Below are positions 54,365 to 63,240 of a stretch of 64,000 nt of DNA, piece by piece. This DNA is from Oceanobacillus saliphilus (lineage in GTDB: Bacteria > Bacillota > Bacilli > Bacillales > Amphibacillaceae): NCBI RefSeq assembly GCF_023522835.1, contig NZ_JALCZU010000004.1, positions 186,001 through 250,000 of the forward strand, written 5' to 3'. The notes beneath the pieces were generated by a model that did no database searches, had not been told where the DNA came from, and worked only from the letters and a program-made list of their open reading frames with translations. Position numbers and translations under genes: made by a program. Every line of letters begins with the position of its first letter. Within the stretch, counting starts at the first letter, position 1.

Positions 54365-54568
54365 AATTTCACTCCTGTAAGTAATAATAAAGCAGTTAAA
54401 TCTAATGTTATTATACTAATAATCCTAAATCATTTCTTTTGTTTTTCGAATTAATATCAGAAGGAGAGATTTATTGGTTATGGACCCTCTATTCCCAAAC
54501 AAATTAAAGCATTTACAGATTTGTAAGACAATTATCCAATGATTTATATAAAAAAGTAATCTCGTATT

Positions 54569-55153
54569 CTATACCCTCTTCAAATCCACTACCTGAGCAT
54601 TAGAAAGAACAGTAAGCTGTTCCATCATAAACTCCGCAGAATATTGAAATCTACCTTGAATCCAATAAAAAATTAATCCCAAGGTTGCATTCGACTGATA
54701 ATGCAGGAACATGTCATAATCTATCTTACTCACAGTGGACTTCACCTCAATAACAATATCTTTTGAAAAAATATCGAAAAATAACTCCTCGATATGCTTT
54801 TTAAAATCGGAACGACTCGTATACAATGCATAAAACATCCGCTTATTCTTTTCGATATAATCAAATATTTGAACGGTTGTAGGTGCTAAAGAATTTACAT
54901 TAATTCTATCTTTATTTTCAAATGGGGTTAATATGGCTTCTCGTAACCCCTCTAACACATCACACAAAGCCTCTTCCAGAAACTCTTCCTTATTGGAATA
55001 GTGGGCGTAAAAGGTAGCTCGATTCAAATCTGCATATTGCGCAATCATGGATACGGTAATTTCATGTTCCGAGTACTGTTCAATTAAATCAATATAAGCA
55101 TTTATCAAAGAAAGTTTCGTCTTTTTAACTCTTCGATCGATTTTAATTTCCAT
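54569..55153 (-). CDS. TetR/AcrR family regulator
   Basis: 194 residues from the ATG at 55153 (AGGAGC 7 bases upstream). HTH: EITVSMIAQYADLNRATFYAHYSNKEEFL. The C-terminal domain (YWIQGRFQYSAEFMMEQL) is shared with the TetR at 63241. Divergent from an SDR gene; inverted repeats CTTCA/TGAAG and TCTAAC/GTTAGA in the gap are possible operators. A remnant of a second copy lies at 39638. Confidence 0.9.
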   Translation of the reverse strand: MEIKIDRRVKKTKLSLINAYIDLIEQYSEHEITVSMIAQYADLNRATFYAHYSNKEEFLEEALCDVLEGLREAILTPFENKDRINVNSLAPTTVQIFDYIEKNKRMFYALYTSRSDFKKHIEELFFDIFSKDIVIEVKSTVSKIDYDMFLHYQSNATLGLIFYWIQGRFQYSAEFMMEQLTVLSNAQVVDLKRV

Positions 55154-55306
55154 ATGTCCAGCTCCTATTAGAAAAATACTCAACAATCTTAGTATAACTG
55201 TTGTTAAAGCTTCATTTGAAGTATTTTTGTTTATCTAACTTTTCCCAATAGATGTTAGATTGGAGTCGTGGGGTATTTGAAACATAATTAAGAGGAGGAA
55301 TCTTTT

Positions 55307-56041
55307 ATGAAACTAGAAAACAAAATCGCTGTAGTAACTGGAGCTGCCTCTGGTATCGGTTATGGAATCGTAGAGAAATTTGTTAAAGAAGGCGCAAAAG
55401 TTGTTGTTGGGGATATAACAGACAATATATTTGATCTTGAAAAAACGTTTGGTGACAATGTAAAGGCTGTAAAAGTGGATGTCTCAAAAGAAGCAGACGT
55501 AAAAAATTTGATTGATACAGCAGTAAATACGTTTGGGAAACTCGATATCTTATGTAACAATGCAGGTATTATTGGAGCTTATGCCAATATCGATGAATAT
55601 ACAGAAGAGCAATGGAATAAAGTAATCAGCATCAATATCAATGGTCCGTTCTTTGGTATAAAACATGCGGTTCCTTATATGAAACAAAACGGTGGCGGTT
55701 CAATCGTAAATACCGTTTCTATTTCATCTAAACATGCTACTCCAGGATCACCAGCATATGTTACTTCCAAAGGTGCCGTTCTCATGTTAACGCGTCAAGC
55801 TGGTCACGATTATGCTCGTGATAACATTCGTGTCAACGGAATCTCTCCTGGTGTCGTTAATACTGGTATTTTAAAAGATGTAGACGAAGATATGTTAAAC
55901 GTATACTCCGAAGCCATTCCGATGGGAAGAATTGGTGAACCTTCTGAACTTGCAAATGTCGCTTGTTTCTTAGCATCAGATGAAGCCTCTTATGTGACTG
56001 GACAAACTTACATTGTTGATGGTGGAAAAGATACGATTTAA
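55307..56041 (+). CDS. SDR-family NAD(P)-dependent oxidoreductase
   Basis: 244 residues. Classical SDR: TGAASGIG cofactor loop (11-18), CNNAG, and Ser138, Tyr151, Lys155 (AYVTSKG) as the active site; YIVDGGKDTI at the end. Asp36 after the second strand suggests NAD(H) preference. AGGAGG precedes the ATG. Probably under the divergent TetR regulator. Substrate unknown. Confidence 0.93.
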   Translation: MKLENKIAVVTGAASGIGYGIVEKFVKEGAKVVVGDITDNIFDLEKTFGDNVKAVKVDVSKEADVKNLIDTAVNTFGKLDILCNNAGIIGAYANIDEYTEEQWNKVISININGPFFGIKHAVPYMKQNGGGSIVNTVSISSKHATPGSPAYVTSKGAVLMLTRQAGHDYARDNIRVNGISPGVVNTGILKDVDEDMLNVYSEAIPMGRIGEPSELANVACFLASDEASYVTGQTYIVDGGKDTI

Positions 56042-56080
56042 TTCTTTATAATAAATAGGTTGTTTTTACTTGGGTTATGC

Positions 56081-56128
56081 GGTCAGCCCAAAACTTCGCT
56101 ATCGCTTCACATGGTGGGGGCTGACCCT
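56081..56128 (+). repeat. A-family hairpin repeat (copy A10)
   Basis: GGTCAGCCCAAAAC, TTCGCTATCGCTTCA, ATGGTGGGGGCTGACCC, then TATATTCCTG. The tail resembles that of A13. Confidence 0.75.
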
Positions 56129-56337
56129 ATATTCCTGTAGCGTAAATAGAACGAGCTATTTTAAAAGAAGATTTTCATACATTATGATTACGAGCGACGT
56201 TCATCATGTTGCTCGTATTTAAAGAAAATAATGAAACTATTTTCGCTAGATTGTAAGCGGATGCTTTGACATAGACATTGACAGTTCGATAGACTAATCG
56301 TATAGGTTATAAAATTTTTAGAAAAGAGGGATAAGAT

Positions 56338-57291
56338 ATGAAAGGCTGGGAATTTACAACTACAAACGAACCACTAAAACTGGTGGAAAAACCAGATCCA
56401 ATAGCAACAGAAGGACGCGTCGTCATTGAAGTAAAAGCAGCAGGGTTATGTCACTCGGATGTAGGTGCATTACGCGATAAGAAATGGCTCGACATCATTG
56501 AACATACGCCTATTATTATGGGACATGAAGTTGCTGGAGTCATTAAAGAAGTTGGTCCAGGTGTGACAGATTATAAAGTTGGGGACCGTGTTGGTGTTTG
56601 TCCAGTAAGTAAAGTAGGCATGGGGCCAGGTTACGGTTATGATGGCGGATATTCTGATCTTGTTTCCGCGCCGGCTGTAGATTTAGTACCAATGCCAGAC
56701 GAAATCTCCTTCGCACAAGCTGCAGCAGGTACAGATGCTGGTATGACTTCCTATCACGCCATGTTCCAAACTGGTCAAGCTAAGCCTGGGATGAAAGTTG
56801 GCGTTATTGGAATCGGTGGACTCGGTCAGATTGCTGCCCGTGCAGCAGTTGTTAGAGGTATCGAAATATATGCCGTAGATGTTAGTCCAAAAGCACGTGA
56901 ACTAGCAAAAGAACTCGGTGTCAAGGAAGTCTTTGAGGATGTTCGTGAATTAGCAGATATCGCACCAGATTTAATTGTTGACTATGCTGGATTTGGCACA
57001 ACAACTGCTGGCGCAATCGATGTCATTGCACCTGGAGGCACGGTTGTTTTAGTGGGTATGGGTAAATTAGAAGCAACGATTAATACCGACCCTCTTATTC
57101 TAAAAGCTGCAACATTAAAAGGTAGTGTTGGCGGTGACGTGCACGATATAGCCGAAGTATACAAATTGATGGCTTCTGGTGATATCGAACCAACGATTTC
57201 TGAAATTACATTTGATGAAATATATGAAGGATTACTAAAGCTCGAGCGACACGAAGTAACTGGAAGACTTGTGGCGAATTTGGAAAAATAA
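56338..57291 (+). CDS. Zinc-type alcohol dehydrogenase (MDR family), lacking the structural-zinc loop
   Basis: 317 residues. Catalytic zinc ligands Cys38 (AGLCHSD) and His63-Glu64 (GHE); the third ligand position near 133 is Asp rather than Cys. The four-cysteine structural zinc loop is missing (VGVCPVSKVGMGPGYGYDGG instead). Rossmann motif GIGGLG follows. It oxidises or reduces an alcohol/aldehyde with NAD(P). It lies 296 bases after the SDR gene with an A repeat between, so it may have its own promoter. Confidence 0.9.
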   Translation: MKGWEFTTTNEPLKLVEKPDPIATEGRVVIEVKAAGLCHSDVGALRDKKWLDIIEHTPIIMGHEVAGVIKEVGPGVTDYKVGDRVGVCPVSKVGMGPGYGYDGGYSDLVSAPAVDLVPMPDEISFAQAAAGTDAGMTSYHAMFQTGQAKPGMKVGVIGIGGLGQIAARAAVVRGIEIYAVDVSPKARELAKELGVKEVFEDVRELADIAPDLIVDYAGFGTTTAGAIDVIAPGGTVVLVGMGKLEATINTDPLILKAATLKGSVGGDVHDIAEVYKLMASGDIEPTISEITFDEIYEGLLKLERHEVTGRLVANLEK

Positions 57292-57319
57292 TATAATAAT
57301 ACACGCTTAAGAGTTATGT

Positions 57320-57370
57320 GGTCCGTCCCCATCGCTATGTCTTTAACATGGTGGGGGACGGACCCTTTTA
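57320..57370 (+). repeat. A-family hairpin repeat (copy A11)
   Basis: GGTCCGTCCCC, ATCGCTATGTCTTTAA, GGGGGACGGACCC, TTTT. The stem carries a paired change (TCCG/CGGA instead of TCAG/CTGA); likely terminator of the dehydrogenase gene. Confidence 0.82.
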
Positions 57371-57459
57371 ATCTTCAACTGTTACCGATACGTATATTTT
57401 TTCTTGAATATTTGTAAAAGCGAATCTAATATTTGCTTAATCAATATGTCTATACAAAC

Positions 57460-57489
57460 AAAAAAACGCTTGGTTTCAAGCGTTTTTTC
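57460..57489 (-). terminator. Terminator of the SDR fragment
   Basis: 7-bp stem ACGCTTG/CAAGCGT flanked by A and T runs; sister of 38745-38776. Confidence 0.75.
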
Positions 57490-57491
57490 TA

Positions 57492-57729
57492 TCATTGTGC
57501 TATCGTTCCGCCATCAACAACCAATTCCGACCCAGTCATAAAGCGAGATTCATCTGAAGCTAAAAATAAAACTGGATAAGCAATATCAATTGGTTCTCCA
57601 GAGAAACCTAAAGGAATAGTAGATTCCATTTGCTTCCTTCCTTCATCATCAAGCGCATTTTGAGACATTAGTGTCGTGATAAGACCAGGATGAACGGAAT
57701 TGACTCTTATACCCTCTTTTGCAAGATCT
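57492..57729 (-). pseudogene. SDR C-terminal fragment, sister of 38780-39438
   Basis: Encodes the last 79 residues of an SDR (GIRVNSVHPGLITTLMSQNA ... SELVVDGGTIAQ) with the Leu codon intact where the 38.9-kb copy has TGA. Sequence likeness to that copy ends at GCAAGATCT (57729), 20 bases before repeat A12. The rest of the gene is missing. Confidence 0.8.
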
Positions 57730-57749
57730 TGGAACAATATCCGAAGCTG

Positions 57750-57796
57750 CCCGTCCCCAACGCTTTACAGTATTAAAGCAGTGGGAGACAGGAACC
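57750..57796 (+). repeat. A-family hairpin repeat, decayed (copy A12)
   Basis: CCCGTCCCC, AACGCTTTACAGTATTAAAG, CAGTGGGAGACAGG. Sits at the cut end of the SDR fragment. Confidence 0.6.
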
Positions 57797-57882
57797 TGAT
57801 TACGTGGACAATCATAAGTTCCACCATTGATTAATAGAAATATAATGTATGGAACATATATTATTAAAAATGAGGTGGAAAG

Positions 57883-58446
57883 TTGTATTTTTTAAAATCT
57901 ATTTCGGATGAGGTTCATTTGTCTCAAAAAATATTCAGTAACTATAAAAAAGTAAGGAAGCTCCTTATCGTGTCTATTTTTGCCTGTATTGCTGCCATTC
58001 TCCAGGCTGCAGGCGGTCTTCTGCCAGGTATAGGATATTTTATAAGTCCGCTTGCCACTGCACCTATCCTGTTATGCTCCATGTTTTCTATTCGATTTGG
58101 AGTAAAGACCTATTTTCTGACCATTATGCTGTTATTCATCTTACAGCCAACTGAACTAATTATATTTCCCTTTACTACAGGATTGTTAGGACTTGGCATA
58201 GGCGCAGCTTTTTCCATTTTTAGAAAGAGAATAAGTATGACTGCTTCTGGCGCAATCGTTTTAATGCTCGGGATTATGATTCTACTATATATTTTCCGCT
58301 TTCCAGTTTTAAGCCCAGTCGCCTCTGATTCCTTTTCTCTTCTAACAACTGGTGGTATTGCTTTATTTGCTTTCCTTTATAGCTGGTTATGGGTTGAGGT
58401 TGCTTTAATCATTTTTAAAAGGATAAAAATAATGATGGTCGTTTAG
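57883..58446 (+). CDS. Six-TM membrane protein, possibly ECF S-component-like
   Basis: 187 residues starting with TTG at 57883, GAGGTGG just upstream. After a polar N-terminus of about 27 residues come about five to six membrane segments (VSIFACIAAILQAAGGLLPG ... ISPLATAPILLCSMFSIRF). The layout resembles substrate-binding subunits of ECF transporters, but no signature proves it. Stands alone; converges with the propeller gene. Confidence 0.6.
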   Translation: MYFLKSISDEVHLSQKIFSNYKKVRKLLIVSIFACIAAILQAAGGLLPGIGYFISPLATAPILLCSMFSIRFGVKTYFLTIMLLFILQPTELIIFPFTTGLLGLGIGAAFSIFRKRISMTASGAIVLMLGIMILLYIFRFPVLSPVASDSFSLLTTGGIALFAFLYSWLWVEVALIIFKRIKIMMVV

Positions 58447-58463
58447 TAATTCTCTCTAGTTCA

Positions 58464-59855
58464 TCAAACTATCTCAAAAATGGTACCCTGGTTAAAATCA
58501 GTCACTAGCATAGAGTTGTAAACCCCTAAAAATAGCCGACTTTGATTCAGATTCGTTCCCAGACTAACATAATAAGCAGATTGTGACCCAAAATCATAAT
58601 CGGTTTGGATCACACCAAAATCATTTTGTTTACCGTCTGATTTCACTCTCGTATAGGCTAAAGCACCTCTAACCGGAGATTGAGATTCTTTCCTTGCGAT
58701 ATCGGTAAATACAACACTTCCTGTTAAACTTGGAATTGCAGTTCCCATATAGGGTTGCACTCCTGTAAGTGCAGTTCCTTCAAACTTATCGGGTCTTTTA
58801 TCTTGATGAAAATAACTAGTTAAAGGCTGAAGACGACTCGCTGAAAGGGCTACTGCTTCATCATAATAAGCAATTGTTTTCTTATCTATGGACGTATGAA
58901 TGCAGCCTTCTAGAATCGACGTAGGAAAAGCACCTTCCCATCCTCGCCAACCAAAGTTAACCAAACCTTCCTGGTGAGTTTCAGAACCCTGAAGCTCGGT
59001 AACCGGTATTGGTTGATAACTTCCGAATGAAAAGATTGACTCTACCAAGTCCTGTCCGACATTCCCTGTATATTTCATGTACCGATTATCAACCCGTCGA
59101 AACGAAATCCCCGGTATGTTGCGAACTCCTTTGGCCATTACGGTAAGTGTATCCTGAATCGTTGCGGGAAGATCATAAAAACGCGTAACAACGGGTGGGT
59201 TGTTGATCAATGTATTCTTGCTCACATCGATTTCAATAATTTTACCGGCTATTTCCATATTATCCTGACTTAAATTAAATGGATCATAGCCTGATCCACC
59301 GTCTCCAGTTGTTAGCACAAGTTTTCCTGTTTCAGGCGAGAAGTTTAAACTATTGACACCATTATGATTGGAAAATGGTCTTCTTAAGTTAAGTAATGTA
59401 CGTCGTTTTTGAGGCATACCATTAACCTGTAACCCCCATTCTTCAACGGTATCAATGTGATCATATAACGATTCTCTGTTTACCCACTTTAAATTTAACG
59501 TATTCGGATCACACGGGTCAGGATGAAAGGCTTTAGGAAGAGCCCCTGGTCCTTGTGTTCCAGCCACCGAATAATGAAGATAGAACAAACCGTTATCATA
59601 AAATTCCGGATGAAATGCCAGTCCTAACAATCCCCGTTCATCATATCCACCACCATCAGCACCTAGTTTTATTATCGAAGAGCGAATATCTAAAAATACC
59701 TTTATATCCCGGTTTCCTATGTAAAATATTTCTCCTACTTGGGTTGCCATAAATAATGTTTCCATGGAATCGCCCGGAAGTATGGTCGATGTCAAGACTG
59801 TGGGTAAATTAATATTACTTAAAATGGGTTGTAATTTAACTTTAACGGCTTTCAA
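58464..59855 (-). CDS. PQQ-type sugar dehydrogenase-like beta-propeller protein
   Basis: 463 residues. Soluble glucose-dehydrogenase/HHIP-like propeller: ERGLLGLAFHPEFYDNG near residue 74, NHNGVNSLNFSPETGKLVLT near 165 with the His used in catalysis by sugar dehydrogenases, TTGDGGSGYDP, and VNFGWRGWEGAFP. It would oxidise a sugar with bound PQQ. It has no signal peptide, unlike most relatives, and no PQQ genes are nearby, so the cofactor and location are uncertain. Confidence 0.8.
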   Translation of the reverse strand: MKAVKVKLQPILSNINLPTVLTSTILPGDSMETLFMATQVGEIFYIGNRDIKVFLDIRSSIIKLGADGGGYDERGLLGLAFHPEFYDNGLFYLHYSVAGTQGPGALPKAFHPDPCDPNTLNLKWVNRESLYDHIDTVEEWGLQVNGMPQKRRTLLNLRRPFSNHNGVNSLNFSPETGKLVLTTGDGGSGYDPFNLSQDNMEIAGKIIEIDVSKNTLINNPPVVTRFYDLPATIQDTLTVMAKGVRNIPGISFRRVDNRYMKYTGNVGQDLVESIFSFGSYQPIPVTELQGSETHQEGLVNFGWRGWEGAFPTSILEGCIHTSIDKKTIAYYDEAVALSASRLQPLTSYFHQDKRPDKFEGTALTGVQPYMGTAIPSLTGSVVFTDIARKESQSPVRGALAYTRVKSDGKQNDFGVIQTDYDFGSQSAYYVSLGTNLNQSRLFLGVYNSMLVTDFNQGTIFEIV

Positions 59856-60047
59856 CTATCTTAACCTCCTCTTATTGTTCTCTTTTTATAAGAGTATGAT
59901 AAAACTGTTATATGAGTACCGAATTCACAATCGGTGAATTTGAATAAATAATTTTTAAGAAGGTGCGGTTTTAAAATTTTATATTATCAGTAAGAGCATA
60001 CGAAACCAAAACATTATAAAAAGCACCTTTCCTTTTGTTTAAAATTG
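59856..60047. other. Intergenic region, no gene seen
   Basis: Promoter region of the propeller gene on the minus strand; nothing else recognised. Confidence 0.3.
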
Positions 60048-60088
60048 AATCCCTAAATTGGTTACTTTTAACAATTTAGGGATTTTTT
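60048..60088 (+). terminator. Orphan intrinsic terminator
   Basis: 13-bp perfect stem AATCCCTAAATTG/CAATTTAGGGATT with an 11-base loop and six T. No plus-strand gene lies upstream, so a short unannotated transcript or lost gene may end here. Confidence 0.75.
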
Positions 60089-60187
60089 ATTTGGTGTATA
60101 TGGCATATAATTTTTGAAAGGTTCGGGCAGTATGCTTAGAGAGATATGTTAATTAAATATAAAGAGATTGTATAACGAGGTATGTTT

Positions 60188-60277
60188 ATGCAACGTATTT
60201 CTAAGTGGTTTGTTCAATTAATGGGGTGGTCTAGTGTAACAAGAGTACAACTTTTCACGGTGATGAAAAGTTGTTAA
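60188..60277 (+). CDS. Possible 29-residue peptide
   Basis: MQRISKWFVQLMGWSSVTRV and so on, ending VMKSC. GAGGT lies 6 bases before the ATG. The end of the ORF forms a hairpin (ACAACTTTTCA/TGAAAAGTTGT). Amphipathic; could be a small membrane peptide or chance. Confidence 0.35.
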   Translation: MQRISKWFVQLMGWSSVTRVQLFTVMKSC

Positions 60278-60380
60278 CTACATCTAAATATTTTTGATTC
60301 TAAATTCCCCTATGTCTCCTATGTCTTCTATAGTGATTTAAAATTAAATACCAAATCAATAATCAATATGGAATTCCTAA

Positions 60381-61103
60381 TTATGAATTATAGGTTTCTC
60401 TGTTTAGATTCACAATATCTTTATGTGACAATCCAGCTGAAAACTTCTCTATTACCTTGTCCCGTAGGAGTGGGGCTTTTTCTTTATCTGCCTTTTTCAA
60501 TGCGTTAGTTAGTTCTTCTTTTGTTAGTTCTGTGCAATATGCAGGAGTTCCTGGCTGTTGTCTCCAAGAATCGGTTAAAGAGCCACTATCCACTGCATCG
60601 AAGCCTAGCTCATTTACTAGGTCTATGATTATATGTTTTTGCGATAGGTCATTGCCAGCAATTGTCATGGCAATGCGACCGCTAGTCCCTTCGAGGGTTC
60701 CTTTATTTTCTAAAGTATAAGCTAATAGATTGCTGAAGGCTTTAATGATAGGTCTACCTAATTGATTTGAAACCCAAACGCTTTCAACCATTCCATTCTC
60801 AATTTCTTCAATTTTATTATCTCTAAAAGGATAATAATTGGAAGTGTCTACAACGATTATTTCCTCCCCAGCTTTCTCAACTATGTTGCGAATGCTTGGC
60901 ATTACATGAAGAGGGATAGATATTATAAGGACATCAATATTTGTTATTACATCTTCTACACGCACAGGTGTTCCAGCAATCTCTTTTCCTTCTAAACGTT
61001 CAATTTCTCGAGCATCTGCAATTTTAACATCATGTCCATTTTTAACTAATTTTTTAGAGATAGTTCTGCCTATTGGTCCTGCACCTATAATTCCAAATCT
61101 CAT
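60381..61103 (-). CDS. NADP-oxidoreductase, F420-dependent-type Rossmann protein
   Basis: 240 residues. N-terminal Rossmann loop GIIGAGPIGRTISKKL, then IDVLIISIPLHVMPSI and VDTSNYYPFRD, as in the NADPH:F420 reductase-like family. Many Bacillaceae members do not use F420 but reduce other substrates with NADPH. An AGGAGG ribosome site precedes the ATG. It lies 303 bases after the two SDR genes on the same strand. Confidence 0.82.
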   Translation of the reverse strand: MRFGIIGAGPIGRTISKKLVKNGHDVKIADAREIERLEGKEIAGTPVRVEDVITNIDVLIISIPLHVMPSIRNIVEKAGEEIIVVDTSNYYPFRDNKIEEIENGMVESVWVSNQLGRPIIKAFSNLLAYTLENKGTLEGTSGRIAMTIAGNDLSQKHIIIDLVNELGFDAVDSGSLTDSWRQQPGTPAYCTELTKEELTNALKKADKEKAPLLRDKVIEKFSAGLSHKDIVNLNRETYNS

Positions 61104-61277
61104 TATTTTTTCCTCCTAAATATAATTTTGTTGGATTAAGATTCAATGACTAAATGCATAGAAGAAGATTTAGCTTACATCTAACAGGGGCCTATTCAGA
61201 CGATTTTATGCAATGTATTAAATACTATTATTCTAGCAGGGCAGGTTTTTAGTAGATCAATCTCCTGTCTTTAAACC

Positions 61278-61326
61278 AAATACATGCGGGAAAGGAGAAA
61301 TTCTTTTTCCTTATCCGCATGTATTT
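61278..61326. terminator. Hairpin downstream of the SDR pair
   Basis: 12-bp stem AAATACATGCGG/CCGCATGTATTT with a 25-base loop, between the SDR genes and the reductase gene. Weak T run. Confidence 0.5.
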
Positions 61327-61406
61327 ATTGGAATGTTAATCTTACGTAAACGAGAAAACCCAAAACAGGCTTTTAAAAATCAAATGATTAATAGCTTAGT
61401 AATTAA

Positions 61407-62177
61407 TCATTTTGTTGAGGTAGCTCCTCCATCTACTACAAATTCACTTCCTGTAGCAAACCTAGACTCATCAGATGCTAAAAACAACACCATATATGCA
61501 AGGTCTTTAGGATCACCTAGATGCGGTGGAAGCGGGAAATTGGCTTCTATTGTTTCTCTCAATTCAGGATTATCTTTCAACGAGCTTTCTACCATCGGAG
61601 TACTAATTACACCTGGATGTACAGAGTTCACACGAATATTATCTTTTGCCAGTACTTTTGCAGCATGCTTTGTCATCGACCGAACAGCACCTTTAGAAGC
61701 ACTGTAGGCTACATCATACCCATCAGGAGCACCACCAACAATGGCTCCGATTGATGACATGTTAATGATTGATCCCTTACCGTTTTCCTGCATTTTAGGA
61801 ATAACCGTTTGCATACCTAGAAAAACACTAGTTGCGTTTATTGCCAAAACTTTATTCCATTCTTCTAGTGTTGCTTCCTTAACACTTTTTCCTATCTGAA
61901 TAGCAGCATTATTTACTAACACATCGATCTTACCGTGTTTTTTAACAGTCTCATCAATAGTACTTTTCCATTCATCAGGAGAAGACACATCTAGCTTTAA
62001 AGCAAGTGCATCCCCGCCCTTGGCATTAATTTCATTTACTCCTTCTTGTAGAAGTTCAAATTGTATGTCTGCCGCTACAACCTTTGCTCCTTCTTCAGCA
62101 AACGTCTGGGCCATCGTTAAACCCATTCCACCTGCAGCACCTGTAATGATTGCTACTTTACCATCTAATCTAGCCAT
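61407..62177 (-). CDS. SDR-family oxidoreductase
   Basis: 256 residues. TGAAGGMG cofactor loop, NNAA (usual NNAG altered), active-site Tyr158 and Lys162 (AYSASKG) with Ser141/142, and FVVDGGATS at the end. A short insert (PDGYD) precedes the Tyr. AGGAGG upstream. It lies 116 bases after the other SDR gene, likely one operon under the divergent TetR. Substrate unknown. Confidence 0.92.
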   Translation of the reverse strand: MARLDGKVAIITGAAGGMGLTMAQTFAEEGAKVVAADIQFELLQEGVNEINAKGGDALALKLDVSSPDEWKSTIDETVKKHGKIDVLVNNAAIQIGKSVKEATLEEWNKVLAINATSVFLGMQTVIPKMQENGKGSIINMSSIGAIVGGAPDGYDVAYSASKGAVRSMTKHAAKVLAKDNIRVNSVHPGVISTPMVESSLKDNPELRETIEANFPLPPHLGDPKDLAYMVLFLASDESRFATGSEFVVDGGATSTK

Positions 62178-62293
62178 TCTATTTCCTCCTAGAAAACTAG
62201 TTCTAATTCGTTTAGAAAGATATACTCTTTCTTTTAAGACATCTTTAATCCAAGCAAGTCTTATTTACACTTTTTTCGAATTCATAATGTTAA

Positions 62294-63052
62294 TTATTTA
62301 TTGATAGTAGCTCTTCCTCCATCAACTACATAGTCTGCTCCACTTACATAACTAGCTTTATCAGATGCTAAAAATGCAACTACTTCGGAAACTTCTTTTG
62401 GATCTGCAAAACGTTTCATTGGAAGCAGATTTTGAGACACGTCATCAATCTGTTCTTTAGTTAGTGTAGCTTCAGCCATTGGCGTGAGTATTGCTCCTGG
62501 AAGAACAGCATTGATTCTAATATTTTTATCAGCAAATTCATATGCTGCTTGTTTTGTAAGACCCCTGACTGCAAATTTTGAAGCAGTATAAGCTGGATTA
62601 ACTGTAATATCATGTCTCAATCCAGCAAGTGAAGAAATATTTATAATAGACCCTTTATTGTTTTCAACCATTGTAGGTAAGACTGCTCTCATGCCGTAAA
62701 ATATTCCGTTCTGATTAATATCGATTATTTTTTTATACAAGCCTTCTTCTATTTCTAAAAGTCCAGTTATCGCACCTGCAAGTCCTGCATTATTCACTAA
62801 AATATCAATAGTGCCAAATGTATCTTTAGTCTTTTGTACTACCGTGTCCCAACTACTAGGATTTGTAACATCTAACTCTACAAAAATAGCCTTATCTTCC
62901 CCGATGTCACTTGCTACTTTTTCTCCATTTTCTGCATCAAGATCTCCGATTACAACTTTTGCACCTTCTTCAGCAAGCTTTCTCGTATGAAATTCCCCCA
63001 TACCTTTCGCCCCGCCAGTAATAATCGCTACTTTTCCATCTAATAGTCCCAT
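62294..63052 (-). CDS. SDR-family oxidoreductase
   Basis: 252 residues from the ATG at 63052 (AGGAGG 7 bases upstream); the frame is open to 63121 without a ribosome site. TGGAKGMG loop, Asp37 (NAD preference), NNAG, Tyr155 and Lys159 (AYTASKF), DYVVDGGRA. First gene of the SDR pair; divergent from the TetR gene at 63241. Confidence 0.93.
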   Translation of the reverse strand: MGLLDGKVAIITGGAKGMGEFHTRKLAEEGAKVVIGDLDAENGEKVASDIGEDKAIFVELDVTNPSSWDTVVQKTKDTFGTIDILVNNAGLAGAITGLLEIEEGLYKKIIDINQNGIFYGMRAVLPTMVENNKGSIINISSLAGLRHDITVNPAYTASKFAVRGLTKQAAYEFADKNIRINAVLPGAILTPMAEATLTKEQIDDVSQNLLPMKRFADPKEVSEVVAFLASDKASYVSGADYVVDGGRATINK

Positions 63053-63134
63053 TATTATTCCTCCTATATGTCCCTTCCGCATTTTAAAGAAGTTAAATTT
63101 TTTAAGAGCGCTTTCATTCATATGATAGAGTTTC

Positions 63135-63184
63135 TCGACTTAACACTCAATAAGCAGGTATAATGAATATGTTGAATGCTCAAC
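63135..63184 (+). promoter_or_regulatory. tetR promoter with candidate operator
   Basis: TCGACT, 18-base spacer, TATAAT (63159-63164), then the palindrome GTTGA-ATGC-TCAAC (63171-63184) at the expected start of transcription. Likely bound by the adjacent TetR protein. Confidence 0.55.
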
Positions 63185-63240
63185 AAAGTGATTAGGTTTG
63201 TTTATTATAAGGCTTGATAATCGGGACAAGAGGATGATTT

